A stretch of DNA of 51,214 nt from an uncultured Pseudomonadota bacterium (GCA_903884105.1 CAISDJ010000135.1:1-51214), one strand, 5' to 3'; numbered from the stretch's first letter, positions 20,296 to 29,222 are shown. Numbers and translations are program-made. The notes: generated from the sequence alone by a model not told the origin.

Positions 20296-21284
20296 CAGGA
20301 CGTGGCAATCTGCCGCAGCGCCGCCGTGGCTTTGTGGGTGACCAGACTACCGACCAGCTCGCTGACGGAAGTCATGCCGGCTTCGGCCAGATACTGGGCG
20401 ATACCTGCATTGATCTTCTTGCAGATATGCGGATCGTAGAACAGCGCGGTACCGATACCCACGGCGCTCGCACCCGCCATGATGAACTCGAGCGCATCTT
20501 CCGCCGTATAGATGCCGCCCTGTCCAATGATGGGGACCCCGTGCTGGTGCGCGACTTCATAAACCTGATGCACTTTCAGCAAGGCGATCGGTTTGATGGC
20601 GGGGCCGGAGAGGCCGCCCTGCACATTGCCGATCACCGGGCGCCGCGTCTTGACGTCAATGGCCATGCCCATGACCGTATTGATTACCGACAACGCATCA
20701 CTGCCGGCCTCGATGCAGCGGCGCGCGTTCTCGCGAATATCGGTCTGGTTGGGCGACAGCTTGGTGATGATTGGTTTGCGGGTGACGGCCCGGCAGGCCG
20801 CAACGACGCGCGCCGACATCTCGGGATAGTTGCCGAATTGCACGCCCCCTTCCTTCACGTTGGGGCACGAGATATTGATCTCGATCGCGTTCACGGGTGA
20901 GTCGTCGAAACGTCGCGTCACTTCGACGTAGTCTTCGATCGTCGATCCACAGACATTGGCGACGAAGCGCGTTTCGTCGAAATCGAGCGTGGGAAGGATG
21001 TGCCTGACCACCGTGTCGACACCGGGGTTCTGCAGTCCGATGGCATTCAGCATGCCCATGGACGTTTCATAGACGCGATGCGGAGGATTGCCAAGCCGAG
21101 GCTCGGGCGTCGTGCCTTTGAGGACAATCCCGCCTACGTCGCGATTGGTGAACCCGGCGACACGCGTGTACTCCTCGCCGAATCCTACGCAACCCGACAA
21201 GAGCACAATCGGGGAATCGAACCTGAGGCCACAGAACGTACTGGACAGTGAAGGTGGCAGCATCGGTGCGAGGGTGCTAGTCAT
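20292..21284 (-). CDS. pyrD: Dihydroorotate dehydrogenase-like flavoprotein, class 1B type
   Basis: 330 residues forming an FMN-binding TIM barrel. It shows SGCVGFGEEYTRV, TPEPRLGNPPHRVYETSMGM, the active-site loop INISCPNVKEGGVQFG with the class 1 catalytic Cys, and the FMN phosphate-binding GGIYTAEDALEFIMAGA. GLQNPGVDTV and the Cys base place it with class 1B (PyrDB) rather than the membrane class 2 enzyme. Class 1B enzymes normally use the iron-sulfur flavoprotein PyrK; no pyrK is seen here. It could be a biosynthetic enzyme or a related oxidoreductase. It converges on the mscS remnant with a 4-bp overlap. Confidence 0.85.
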   Translation of the reverse strand: MTSTLAPMLPPSLSSTFCGLRFDSPIVLLSGCVGFGEEYTRVAGFTNRDVGGIVLKGTTPEPRLGNPPHRVYETSMGMLNAIGLQNPGVDTVVRHILPTLDFDETRFVANVCGSTIEDYVEVTRRFDDSPVNAIEINISCPNVKEGGVQFGNYPEMSARVVAACRAVTRKPIITKLSPNQTDIRENARRCIEAGSDALSVINTVMGMAIDVKTRRPVIGNVQGGLSGPAIKPIALLKVHQVYEVAHQHGVPIIGQGGIYTAEDALEFIMAGASAVGIGTALFYDPHICKKINAGIAQYLAEAGMTSVSELVGSLVTHKATAALRQIATSC

Positions 21285-21405
21285 GGAGGCTCCGGCAAGG
21301 TTTCTAGTCTAGCGGAACACGCGGTTCGCTGGCTTCTGCTTTACGCGGGCCGTACGCGCTGTATCCTTATGCCGCACCTCCACTCCGCAGCGACCGCCCC
21401 GTCCC

Positions 21406-21876
21406 GTGTTCCATATCATCCTGTTCCAGCCGGAAATTCCACCCAATACCGGCAATGTAATCCGGCTCTGCGCCAACACCGGCGCGCAGCTGCAGCTGAT
21501 TCGTCCGCTCGGGTTCGAGCTTGACGAGAGCCGAGTGCGCCGTGCGGGGCTCGACTACCATGAAATGACACGGGTGAGGATCTGGGATTCCCTTGAGGAG
21601 TGCCTCGACAGCCTGACGATCGCTCGCTGGTTTGCGGTGTCGACCCGAGGCCAGACACGCTACGACCAACCGGCTTTCGCCTCGGGCGACGCGTTTGTCT
21701 TCGGTTCCGAAGCGCGCGGTTTGCCCACAGAGACGCTAGAGCTGTGCCCACCCGACCAGCGCCTGTTTCTCCCTATGTTCCCGGACAATCGAAGCCTCAA
21801 TCTGTCGAACGCAGTGGCTGTACTGGCCTTCGAGGCTTGGCGGCAACAGGGTTTTGCAGGCGCGGCCCGGCGTTGA
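21406..21876 (+). CDS. trmL: tRNA (cytidine(34)-2'-O)-methyltransferase TrmL
   Basis: 156 residues from a GTG start; there is no good ribosome site and no better start in frame. A SPOUT methyltransferase with MFHIILFQPEIPPNTGNVIR, the trefoil-knot motifs FGSEARGLP and FPDNRSLNLSNAVAVLAFE, and the usual length. It 2'-O-methylates the wobble base of tRNA-Leu isoacceptors with S-adenosylmethionine. It is divergent from the dehydrogenase gene (121-bp gap) and convergent with gpsA. Confidence 0.95.
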   Translation: MFHIILFQPEIPPNTGNVIRLCANTGAQLQLIRPLGFELDESRVRRAGLDYHEMTRVRIWDSLEECLDSLTIARWFAVSTRGQTRYDQPAFASGDAFVFGSEARGLPTETLELCPPDQRLFLPMFPDNRSLNLSNAVAVLAFEAWRQQGFAGAARR

Positions 21877-21917
21877 GCGCCGGCCGACGCGGCGTCGGAT
21901 GAAGCGCCGCCAACCGG

Positions 21918-22961
21918 CTAGCCGTTCTCAGGCTTGATGTCGCGGCTCATCAGCTCGCGAACGCCCTCGGTAGGTGAAAGGCCTGCGTGCACGACACGAA
22001 AGACCTGCTCGCAGATAGGCATTTCCACACCCACCCGTTCGGCAACCTGACGGACCGCGAGTGCTGCAGGCAGGCCCTCGACGACCTGGCCGATCGCTCG
22101 TTCCGCTTCCGCGATAGGGGTGCCGGCCGCGAGTGCCAGGCCAAAGCGCCGATTGCGCGATGCGTTGTCGGTACACGTCAATACGAGGTCGCCGAGCCCC
22201 GCGAGGCCCACGAAGGTTTCCGGCCGGGCGCCCAATGCGATACCGAGACGGGTCATTTCAACCAACCCGCGCGTGATGAGCGCGACTCGGGAATTGGCGC
22301 CGAAGCCCAAGCCGTCTGAAATGCCGGCTCCGATCGCCAGGACATTCTTTACAGCCCCTCCGACCTCGACGCCCACGATGTCTGTGGATGTGTAGGCACG
22401 GAAATGGAGGTCGGACAGGCAGCGCGCGAGCTCCAGCGCAAAGCCCGAATCCGTGGAGGCGACGGTGATGGCCGTTGGCATTCCCGCACCGACTTCCTTC
22501 GCAAAGGTCGGGCCCGACAGCACCGCCATCGGCAGCCCGGTTCCAAGCACTGCGGCAGCGACCTCATGGGGCAGCAGCCCCGTCCCCAGTTCAATGCCTT
22601 TCGTGGCCCACGCGATACGCATTCCGGGTCGGAGCAACCCCGCAATGCTCGTGAGCGTGCCGCGCAATCCGTGGCTCGGGACCGCAAGCAGCAGGGTGCG
22701 ATTCCCCGCAAGCGCACGTGAGAGGTCCGGCTCTACTTGCAATGCCTCAGGAAAGGCGGCGTCGGGAAGATACCGGCCATTGCGGCGCTCCCGGACCAGT
22801 TCGGACAGGTGACGGGTATTGCGGCCCCACAGAACCGTAGGGTTCCCCTTGCGCGCAAGTTGAATGGCCAGCGCCGTACCCCAAGAACCAGCTCCGAGGA
22901 CGGCGATGGCACTAGTGGCTTTCGAAGGGGCGGGTGACGCCACTGCGATTACCGCAGCCAA
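21918..22961 (-). CDS. gpsA: Glycerol-3-phosphate dehydrogenase [NAD(P)+]
   Basis: 347 residues. The Rossmann motif AIAVLGAGSWGTALAIQLAR follows an N-terminal extension of about 17 residues, so the true start may be further in. WGRNTRHLSELVRERRNGRY, LSGPTFAKEVGAGMPTAITV, the catalytic-lysine region GGAVKNVLAIGAGISDGLGF and GLAGLGDLVLTCTDNASRNR are all present. It makes sn-glycerol 3-phosphate for phospholipids in the cytosol. It follows secB by 2 bases; the secB-gpsA pairing is common in this class. Confidence 0.97.
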   Translation of the reverse strand: MAAVIAVASPAPSKATSAIAVLGAGSWGTALAIQLARKGNPTVLWGRNTRHLSELVRERRNGRYLPDAAFPEALQVEPDLSRALAGNRTLLLAVPSHGLRGTLTSIAGLLRPGMRIAWATKGIELGTGLLPHEVAAAVLGTGLPMAVLSGPTFAKEVGAGMPTAITVASTDSGFALELARCLSDLHFRAYTSTDIVGVEVGGAVKNVLAIGAGISDGLGFGANSRVALITRGLVEMTRLGIALGARPETFVGLAGLGDLVLTCTDNASRNRRFGLALAAGTPIAEAERAIGQVVEGLPAALAVRQVAERVGVEMPICEQVFRVVHAGLSPTEGVRELMSRDIKPENG

Positions 22962-22963
22962 TG

Positions 22964-23464
22964 TCAGTTGATGGCGGCGGGCGCGTCCACGGGCTGCCCC
23001 TGCTGGCGGGACTCGGCCACTGCCCGATCAAACAAGCCTTCGAAATTCACCGGTGGCAGCAGGAACGGAGGAAACCCCCCCTTGAGCAGCAGATCGGAAA
23101 TCGTCTGACGGGCATAAGGCAGCAGGTACTGCGGACAGAAAATGCCGACCAGCCGCTGCAGGTCCTCCGGAGGTACATTCCTCCATGCAAACGCACCAGC
23201 TTGCTGCAGCTCGGCGAGCCAGAGCGTCGTCTCGCCGACCTTCGCTTCAAGTTGGAGCTTCAGGACAACTTCCTTCAGGTCCAAAGACAGATCCGTCACC
23301 GTCGTGTTCATGCTGAGGTTGATGGCCGGATTCGGCGCACCGTTTTGCATGCGCGGACCATTCGGCGCCTCGAAGGACAAGTCCTTGACGTAGACCGCCT
23401 GCGGAGCAAACAGCGGTGCATTCGGATCGAGTTCGCCGTTCTGGGGCGAGGCTGCTTCGGCCAT
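22964..23464 (-). CDS. secB: Protein-export chaperone SecB
   Basis: 166 residues from the ATG at 23464 (MAEAASPQNGELDPNAPLFA), with AAGGA about 10 bases upstream; a longer frame to 23506 is less likely. FAPQAVYVKDLSFEAPNGP and PPEDLQRLVGIFCPQYLLPY are family signatures. A tetrameric cytosolic chaperone that passes preproteins to SecA. grxC lies 119 bp upstream in the same direction; gpsA follows at once. Confidence 0.98.
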   Translation of the reverse strand: MAEAASPQNGELDPNAPLFAPQAVYVKDLSFEAPNGPRMQNGAPNPAINLSMNTTVTDLSLDLKEVVLKLQLEAKVGETTLWLAELQQAGAFAWRNVPPEDLQRLVGIFCPQYLLPYARQTISDLLLKGGFPPFLLPPVNFEGLFDRAVAESRQQGQPVDAPAAIN

Positions 23465-23583
23465 GATAGGAGCTTCCTTCGTCGTTGATAGCAGGGTTAT
23501 GGGCACATTGTGCCGGAAATTCGTTCCATCCGGGTCGGGTGCCGTCCGACGGGGCCCGTAGACTGGACGGTCGTCGGGCGTTG

Positions 23584-23859
23584 TCAGGAATCCGGTGTCG
23601 TCAGCAGGAGATCGAGTTCGCCCTTCCGGTCAAGTGCGTACAGGTCGTCGAAACCGCCGACATGCCGGTCGCCGATGAAGATCTGCGGAACCGTGCGGCG
23701 GCCACCGCTCAATCGCAGCATTTCATCACGGCGCGCCACATCCTCGTCGACCTTGATTTCGGTGAAGGTCGCGCCCTTACGCGTCAGCAATGCGCTGGCG
23801 CGATCGCAGTATGGGCAGAACGCGGTGGAATAAATCCGGATGGGAGGCTGGCTACTCAT
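23584..23859 (-). CDS. grxC: Glutaredoxin 3 (GrxC)
   Basis: 91 residues from the ATG at 23859 (MSSQPPIRIYSTAFCPYCDR). The redox motif CPYC and the glutathione-binding TVPQIFIGDRHVGGFDDLYA identify a class I dithiol glutaredoxin. It reduces disulfides and glutathione mixed disulfides in the cytosol. It starts 11 bp after the rhodanese gene and precedes secB, the order rhodanese-grxC-secB-gpsA seen in many gammaproteobacteria. Confidence 0.96.
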   Translation of the reverse strand: MSSQPPIRIYSTAFCPYCDRASALLTRKGATFTEIKVDEDVARRDEMLRLSGGRRTVPQIFIGDRHVGGFDDLYALDRKGELDLLLTTPDS

Positions 23860-23870
23860 GGGGTCAGTGC

Positions 23871-24332
23871 TCACTTTTCGCCCTTTGTGATCCGAGCCGA
23901 GATTTTGCCGGCCGGGCGGACCACGGGCAGGTTTTCCTGCTTCCACGCCTGCAGGCCACCGCGGAGGTTGACGACCCTCGAAAAGCCCTTGGATTTCAGC
24001 AGCCGCATGGCAGCTGCCGAGGTAGCGCCTGTGTCGCAATAGACGACGACAGCCTTCTCCTTGTACTTCTTGAGGGAATCCACGCTCGACTCAAGATCGC
24101 TGCCCCGAACGTGGCGCGCATCGATGATGTGCCCTTCCGCAAACTGTTCATCGTTGCGCACGTCCAGCATGAGCGCTCCCTGATTTGCCAGCAGGACCGC
24201 GTCCGTCGGTCCCACGGCGGCTGACCCGCTGGCGCGGTGTCGAAGCTCAAGCACGATGGCGACCAACGCCACCACGACGATGCCACCGATCAACAGCGGA
24301 TGCGCTGTGGCGAATTCAAAAAAACGGTTCAT
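23871..24332 (-). CDS. Membrane-anchored rhodanese-like protein
   Basis: 153 residues. One N-terminal membrane segment (LLIGGIVVVALVAIVLEL) is followed by a single rhodanese domain (about 40-140): MLDVRNDEQFAEGHIIDARH, and the active loop VVYCDTGATSAAA with the catalytic Cys. The family carries persulfide sulfur; the acceptor is unknown. It resembles YibN, encoded beside grxC and secB in enterics. First gene of the rhodanese-grxC-secB-gpsA run, divergent from envC. Confidence 0.92.
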   Translation of the reverse strand: MNRFFEFATAHPLLIGGIVVVALVAIVLELRHRASGSAAVGPTDAVLLANQGALMLDVRNDEQFAEGHIIDARHVRGSDLESSVDSLKKYKEKAVVVYCDTGATSAAAMRLLKSKGFSRVVNLRGGLQAWKQENLPVVRPAGKISARITKGEK

Positions 24333-24429
24333 GTAGTCACAACGTAGGTCGTTAGCGAGTCAAAGCCGGTCCGCCGCGGCCGTCGGCGGCAAGGAGCGGC
24401 AGTATAGCAGCCCCCTCCGCCCTGTAGAC

Positions 24430-24455
24430 TGTGGGGGTCTGCGGCGACCCCCACA
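24430..24455. other. Perfect 10-bp hairpin between rhodanese gene and envC
   Basis: TGTGGGGGTC (24430-24439) and GACCCCCACA (24446-24455) form a perfect stem around the loop TGCGGC. No T tract follows on either strand, and the genes on both sides point away, so a terminator is unlikely. It may be an operator or a leader structure for envC; this is inference. Confidence 0.5.
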
Positions 24456-24494
24456 TCGTCAGCAACCGCCGCGCAGGGTGACCTTAAAGTCCGC

Positions 24495-25694
24495 ATGGTC
24501 AGTTTTACGAATCCCACAACAGTCCCCGGGGAACGCCACCGGAGGTGTGCGAACCCGTGGATCTTGGTCGGCTGCCTGGCCTTGGCGCTTTGCATCGGCC
24601 CGGTCTACGGCGCGGCTCCCTCTCCGGAATCCACCCAGGCGGAACTGCGCCAGGTTCGTGGCCGGATCGATTCCATCCGCAAGGCAATCAATGACGACGT
24701 GCAACGGCGCGATGCCGTGACCGTGCAGCTCAAGGATACGGAGCTCGGTATACAGACCGCCCAACAGAAACTGACGGCGACTCGCGCCGAACGACAGGCG
24801 ACCGAAAAAAGGCTGCGTGAGCTCCGCGCCGAGCGGGCGGCGACAGAGCGGCAGGTGGATGAGGAGCGCGAAGCGCTTGCCGGAGAGCTCAAGGTTGCTT
24901 ACCTGAACGGGCGAGACGAGAGATTGAAGCTGCTGCTGAACCAACAGGATCCGGCCATGCTGGGCAGGATGCTGGCCTACTACGGCTACTTCGGCCAGGC
25001 CCGCGCCGAGCGAATCAGCGCTATTCGCGACCATGTTGCCCATCTCGAGCTGCTTGCCGAGCGCATAGCAGACGAGGCCACTCGGCTGGACAGTATCGAA
25101 GCCGCAAGAGCGGCAGACGTCGAGCGTCTGGCGCAGGCCAGGAATCGCCGCAGCCAAACGCTTGCGGGCCTGCAGTCACAGATCAAGTCCCGGGGAGATG
25201 AGCTTGCGCGTCTTGAGCGCGACGCAAAGACGCTCGAGCGCCTGGTGGAACAACTGCGGCGAGCCATGGAAGACTTCCCGGTCCTCGCCGAGCAGCCTTT
25301 CGCAAGAGTGAAGGGCAAACTGCCCTGGCCCGCGAAGGGCAAACTAATTGCCCGGTTTGGCCAGCTTCGCGCCGGGGGACCGCTCAAGTGGCAAGGTTTG
25401 TTGATCGATACGGAGCGGGGGGGGCAGGTCCGGGCCCCGTTTCATGGCCGGGTCGTCTACGCTGACTGGCTGCCAGGGATGGGGCTGTTGCTGGTGTTGG
25501 ACCACGGCAGTGGCTATATGAGTCTTTACGGTCATAACGAACAGTTGTTCAAGGACGTCGGCGACCGCGTAGCTCCAGGAGACGTCATGGCCGCAGCCGG
25601 AGACAGCGGCGGCAATGCTAACGCGGGGTTGTACATGGAGATCCGCAAGGGTGGGCAGCCGCAGGATCCTTTGCTCTGGCTGATCAAGCCCTGA
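24495..25694 (+). CDS. envC: Murein hydrolase activator EnvC
   Basis: 399 residues. An N-terminal signal segment (WILVGCLALALCIGPVYGA) is followed by a long coiled coil (about 45-265, many E/R/L/A repeats) and a C-terminal LytM/M23 domain (about 285-399). The zinc ligands are gone: GLLIDTERGG, YMSLYGHNEQ and GLYMEIR stand where active M23 enzymes have HxxxD and HxH. Loss of metal ligands with LADW/YADW-type motifs is typical of EnvC, which activates the amidases AmiA and AmiB at the septum rather than cutting wall itself. It is periplasmic. Confidence 0.92.
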   Translation: MVSFTNPTTVPGERHRRCANPWILVGCLALALCIGPVYGAAPSPESTQAELRQVRGRIDSIRKAINDDVQRRDAVTVQLKDTELGIQTAQQKLTATRAERQATEKRLRELRAERAATERQVDEEREALAGELKVAYLNGRDERLKLLLNQQDPAMLGRMLAYYGYFGQARAERISAIRDHVAHLELLAERIADEATRLDSIEAARAADVERLAQARNRRSQTLAGLQSQIKSRGDELARLERDAKTLERLVEQLRRAMEDFPVLAEQPFARVKGKLPWPAKGKLIARFGQLRAGGPLKWQGLLIDTERGGQVRAPFHGRVVYADWLPGMGLLLVLDHGSGYMSLYGHNEQLFKDVGDRVAPGDVMAAAGDSGGNANAGLYMEIRKGGQPQDPLLWLIKP

Positions 25695-25827
25695 TGGGTG
25701 CAACTACAGCGCTGTGCTGACGGCGGCACTACCCGATTCTGTAAAGTGGGCAGTCGATCAAGGAAAGGCTTCACGGATTGCCGGAGCATCGGTCGCAGTA
25801 GCCTTCTGACTTCTGTGAGCGAGCCAG

Positions 25828-28095
25828 ATGAACCCCACGGAATCCCTTTCAGCTTTGCCGGTACAGCCGCCGCTCCAGGTGCAGTCCACACCCACCTCCC
25901 TCGACCCGTACGGACAGCTGATCAAGATGCTGCTTCCACGGGCGCTTTGCATTGCCATCTATGACCGCGTCGGGATGCCTTTATGGTTCTCTGACGGCTG
26001 CGACGTTCCTGACCTGAATCAGCTCGTTGAGCACGCGCTCGCGACCGCCAGTGATGCCGAGAGCGCGGATACCGACGGCTTCGCCCGCAATCTGCACGGC
26101 ACGGCGGCCTACGTCTGCATCATGCGCGATGAATCCCGGAAGGTTCGCGGCATCGTCGCGCTCACGTGCCGGGAAACCGCGAACGGCGAGCACCGACCCT
26201 TCACCCTGATTCAGGGGTTGCTGCGGCCGGTGCTGGAAGTCCTCAGCCGGGAACTGGCCAATCAAGACAGCGTCCAGGACCTGCAGAACCACTTGTCGGT
26301 GCGCGATCGGGATCTCGAATTGCTGCTCGGCACTTCCGGTTCTGCAACAGACCACGATGCAGACGATTTCGGCCAGCTCGTACAGAACTGTGTTGCGCAC
26401 CTTGGTTGCTCACTCGGCGCTTTGCTCATTCCGGAGCGCAGCATTGCCGTGTGCAGGACGGCAACCCATGTCCCGCCAGGCACGGGCGCCGAAGTGCTCA
26501 CTCGCGCACACCGACAGTTGATAACGTGGTCCCAGCTGCATCGTCGCACGCTGTTGCTCAATACTGCCGACGACGTGAATGCGCTGACCAAAGTGCCCTA
26601 CAAGGTTCTCTCTTGCCCTGTATCGCAAGGCACGCAGCGAGTTGCCGGCATTCTGGTGCTCTTCAAGGCCGACTCTGCGCCGCCGTTCGAGCTGCGGCAC
26701 GTTCACATCGTTGAGCTGCTTGCAAGGCGAGTCGCGTCCGTCCTCCAGAGCTCCTACGATACCGCCACTGGGTTGCTTACGCGATCTGCATTCGAGAAGC
26801 GCACGTTAGCGGCCATGGCGGGCTCCGAGCGGCATGCCGGGCATTGTGTCATCTATATCGATATCGATCGGCTGCACGTGCTGAACGAGCATCACGGCAT
26901 GCACGTGGGTGACGAGGTCATCGTGCGCATTGCCGAAACGATTCGGCGCAGTATGGCACCGCGGATGCTTGCGGCTCGCATCTCCGGCGATCGCTTTGCC
27001 GTCTTTGTTGGCGACTGCTCATTGCGGTCTGCAACGCAGTTGTCCGAAACACTCCGTGACGCCATTTCTCGCCTGGGGCACGTGGTCGACGGCAAGCCAC
27101 TCGACATTTCCGCAAGCTTCGGGGTGGCGAGCATTACTCCTGCCAAGAACCCGTTGGCCCACGCGCTTGCGGCCGCCGAAATTGCGTGCAAGGCCGCGAA
27201 GGATCGCGGCAGGGGCAGGGTCGAGGCCTATGAGGATGCAGACAAGAGCATCATTCGCCGCCATGAAGACGTGATGCTGGTGGGTACCTTGCGTGAGGCC
27301 CTCGCCAACAACTACTTCAGGATGGAAGCCCAGCCACTCGTGCCACTGACAGATGCACGTCAGGGGAATCGCTTCGAGCTGCTCCTGCGCATGATCGACT
27401 CCACCGGAGACAGCATCGCACCATCGAAATTCCTCTCGGCGGCGGAGCGGTACCAGCTGGCCCCCGACATCGATCGATGGGTTGTCCAGTATGTTCTCGA
27501 AACCCTGTCGCCCCATGCTGCGAGGCTGGCGTCCATCGGAGCCCACTTTGCAGTCAATATTTCCGGGCAATCGATTGGCGATCAAGACTTTCCGACGTTC
27601 CTCGAACGCCAATTGCGAGCGCATGGACTGCCGCCGGCGCTGATCTCCTTCGAGCTGACGGAGACCGCGGCAGTGACGAACATTGTCCGGGCGGAATCCC
27701 TGATGCGCCATCTCCGGGACTTGGGACATGAAATTGCGCTCGACGACTTCGGCCGTGGCCTGTCGTCGTTGACCTATCTCAAGACGCTCCCGGTCTCCTA
27801 CCTGAAGATAGACGGCGAGCTGATCCGGGATGTGATTACCAGCTCAAGGTCGCAAGCGATGGTCAGCGCCATCGTGCAGCTCGCAAGAGCAATGGGTCTC
27901 GGCACGACCGCAGAATGCATCGAGAGCGACGCGATCAGGACCATCGTCGCCGGACTGGGCGTGGACTTCGGGCAGGGTTATGCGCTCGGTCGACCGCGGC
28001 CTCTCAATCAGGTGCTGCAAGAGCTGCTTGCAGCAAGCCGCTCGAATCCGTCGTGGGTCGAGCAGAGTCCCGAACGGACTCTGGCTGCGGGCTAA
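25828..28095 (+). CDS. GGDEF-EAL protein, probable c-di-GMP phosphodiesterase with inactive cyclase domain
   Basis: 755 residues without membrane segments. The N-terminal 320 residues include a GAF-like region (about 180-310). The GGDEF domain (about 320-460) has SGDRF at 386-390 in place of GGDEF, so cyclase activity is unlikely. In the EAL domain (about 480-740) the motif reads ELLLR (Glu 517). The other residues needed for catalysis are visible: AVNISGQSI, FELTETAAV, LDDFGRGLSSL (about 638-648), YLKIDGELI, TAECIE and FGQGYALGRP. I infer a c-di-GMP hydrolase whose GGDEF domain may only bind GTP. The next gene encodes a second GGDEF protein. Confidence 0.9.
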   Translation: MNPTESLSALPVQPPLQVQSTPTSLDPYGQLIKMLLPRALCIAIYDRVGMPLWFSDGCDVPDLNQLVEHALATASDAESADTDGFARNLHGTAAYVCIMRDESRKVRGIVALTCRETANGEHRPFTLIQGLLRPVLEVLSRELANQDSVQDLQNHLSVRDRDLELLLGTSGSATDHDADDFGQLVQNCVAHLGCSLGALLIPERSIAVCRTATHVPPGTGAEVLTRAHRQLITWSQLHRRTLLLNTADDVNALTKVPYKVLSCPVSQGTQRVAGILVLFKADSAPPFELRHVHIVELLARRVASVLQSSYDTATGLLTRSAFEKRTLAAMAGSERHAGHCVIYIDIDRLHVLNEHHGMHVGDEVIVRIAETIRRSMAPRMLAARISGDRFAVFVGDCSLRSATQLSETLRDAISRLGHVVDGKPLDISASFGVASITPAKNPLAHALAAAEIACKAAKDRGRGRVEAYEDADKSIIRRHEDVMLVGTLREALANNYFRMEAQPLVPLTDARQGNRFELLLRMIDSTGDSIAPSKFLSAAERYQLAPDIDRWVVQYVLETLSPHAARLASIGAHFAVNISGQSIGDQDFPTFLERQLRAHGLPPALISFELTETAAVTNIVRAESLMRHLRDLGHEIALDDFGRGLSSLTYLKTLPVSYLKIDGELIRDVITSSRSQAMVSAIVQLARAMGLGTTAECIESDAIRTIVAGLGVDFGQGYALGRPRPLNQVLQELLAASRSNPSWVEQSPERTLAAG

Positions 28096-28178
28096 GGGAA
28101 GTCGGTGGCCTCATCTGGGCAGCTCTGCTGCTCCTGCGTGTACCATGTCGCCTTTGGCAAGACGACCCCATACCGACG

Positions 28179-29210
28179 ATGGATCCGATTTCAGACGTAC
28201 CGTTAGCCAGTCGACTGACTGGCCGAACACTGCTCTTTCTCGAGCTGCTGGGCCTCGTTCTGGGCTCGGCTACATTTGCCATCGATCCTCTCAACTTCAT
28301 CCATCCCAAGCTGGCGATTGCCGGATTGCTATGGATGGCCGTCGCTGCGCTCACCGCCAGGGCAATCCCGTGGCTACGGAAACACCCGGAGGTTGCGCAC
28401 GTTCTTGAGGTCATCGCACTGGTTGTCTTCGCCTTGCTGCTGACGGCATCAACAGGCGCAACGAACAGCCCGTTCCAGTCACTCTATGCCTTACCCGTCA
28501 TCGCCAGTGCGCTCCTCTGGAAGCCTTGGCAAGTCCTGCTGCTTGCGGTCGCCATTGTCGTCATGACGCTTGTGCAGAGCGGCTTGCTCGACGCGATGAA
28601 CGACATGTACTTCGTGACGACTGCTGCCGTCATCCTGAATGTGCTTGCGCCTGCCGTCGCGGCCTCGCTGCTCCTGGCCGGAATGTTACGGAGGATAGGC
28701 GCGACCGAACTCAGGATCACCGAACTTGCCGCAACGGACGGGCTGACCGGCCTCCTTAACCTGCAGGCGTTCGAACACCTCATGGAACGGCATCATCGCG
28801 AGGCAGAGCGATCCGGGCAGGCTTACAGCATGATGATGCTTGGCGTCGATGGTTTGCGGCAAATGAACGAATCCCTAGGACACGAGGCTGGCAGCCAGAT
28901 GATCATCGCGGTGGCGAAGGCCATCGGTCGCTCGATCCGGTCGTCCGACCAGGCGGCCCGCATGGGAGGCGATGTCTTTGTCGTCCTGCTGAGTAGCGCG
29001 GACCGGGCGACCGCGAACAGCATTGCTCAGAGAATCCGCAACAACGTCTACAAAGGCACGCTGCAGGTCGAGAACCGGATGGTGCGCGCCACGGTCAGCA
29101 TTGGCGTCGCCATGTATCCCAAGGATGAGCAGACCTCAAAGGCCTTGATGATCCTGGCTGACCAGCGCATGGAGCAGGACAAGGCATTGCGGCGGCCGCC
29201 AGGACGTTGA
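28179..29210 (+). CDS. Membrane GGDEF protein with degenerate active site and intact I-site
   Basis: 343 residues from the ATG at 28179; the frame is open upstream into the previous gene, and no strong ribosome site is seen. Five to six membrane segments (about 15-170) are followed by a GGDEF domain: ELAATDGLTGLLNLQAFEHL and LGVDGLRQMNESLGHEAGSQ. The signature is GGDVF (263-267), with Val replacing the metal-binding Glu. Five residues upstream is RSSD, the inhibitory-site RxxD that binds c-di-GMP. Catalysis is unlikely and a c-di-GMP receptor role is possible. It lies between the phosphodiesterase-type gene and a SUMF1 lipoprotein gene (12-bp gap). Confidence 0.9.
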   Translation: MDPISDVPLASRLTGRTLLFLELLGLVLGSATFAIDPLNFIHPKLAIAGLLWMAVAALTARAIPWLRKHPEVAHVLEVIALVVFALLLTASTGATNSPFQSLYALPVIASALLWKPWQVLLLAVAIVVMTLVQSGLLDAMNDMYFVTTAAVILNVLAPAVAASLLLAGMLRRIGATELRITELAATDGLTGLLNLQAFEHLMERHHREAERSGQAYSMMMLGVDGLRQMNESLGHEAGSQMIIAVAKAIGRSIRSSDQAARMGGDVFVVLLSSADRATANSIAQRIRNNVYKGTLQVENRMVRATVSIGVAMYPKDEQTSKALMILADQRMEQDKALRRPPGR

Positions 29211-29222
29211 CGGTACTCCCTC

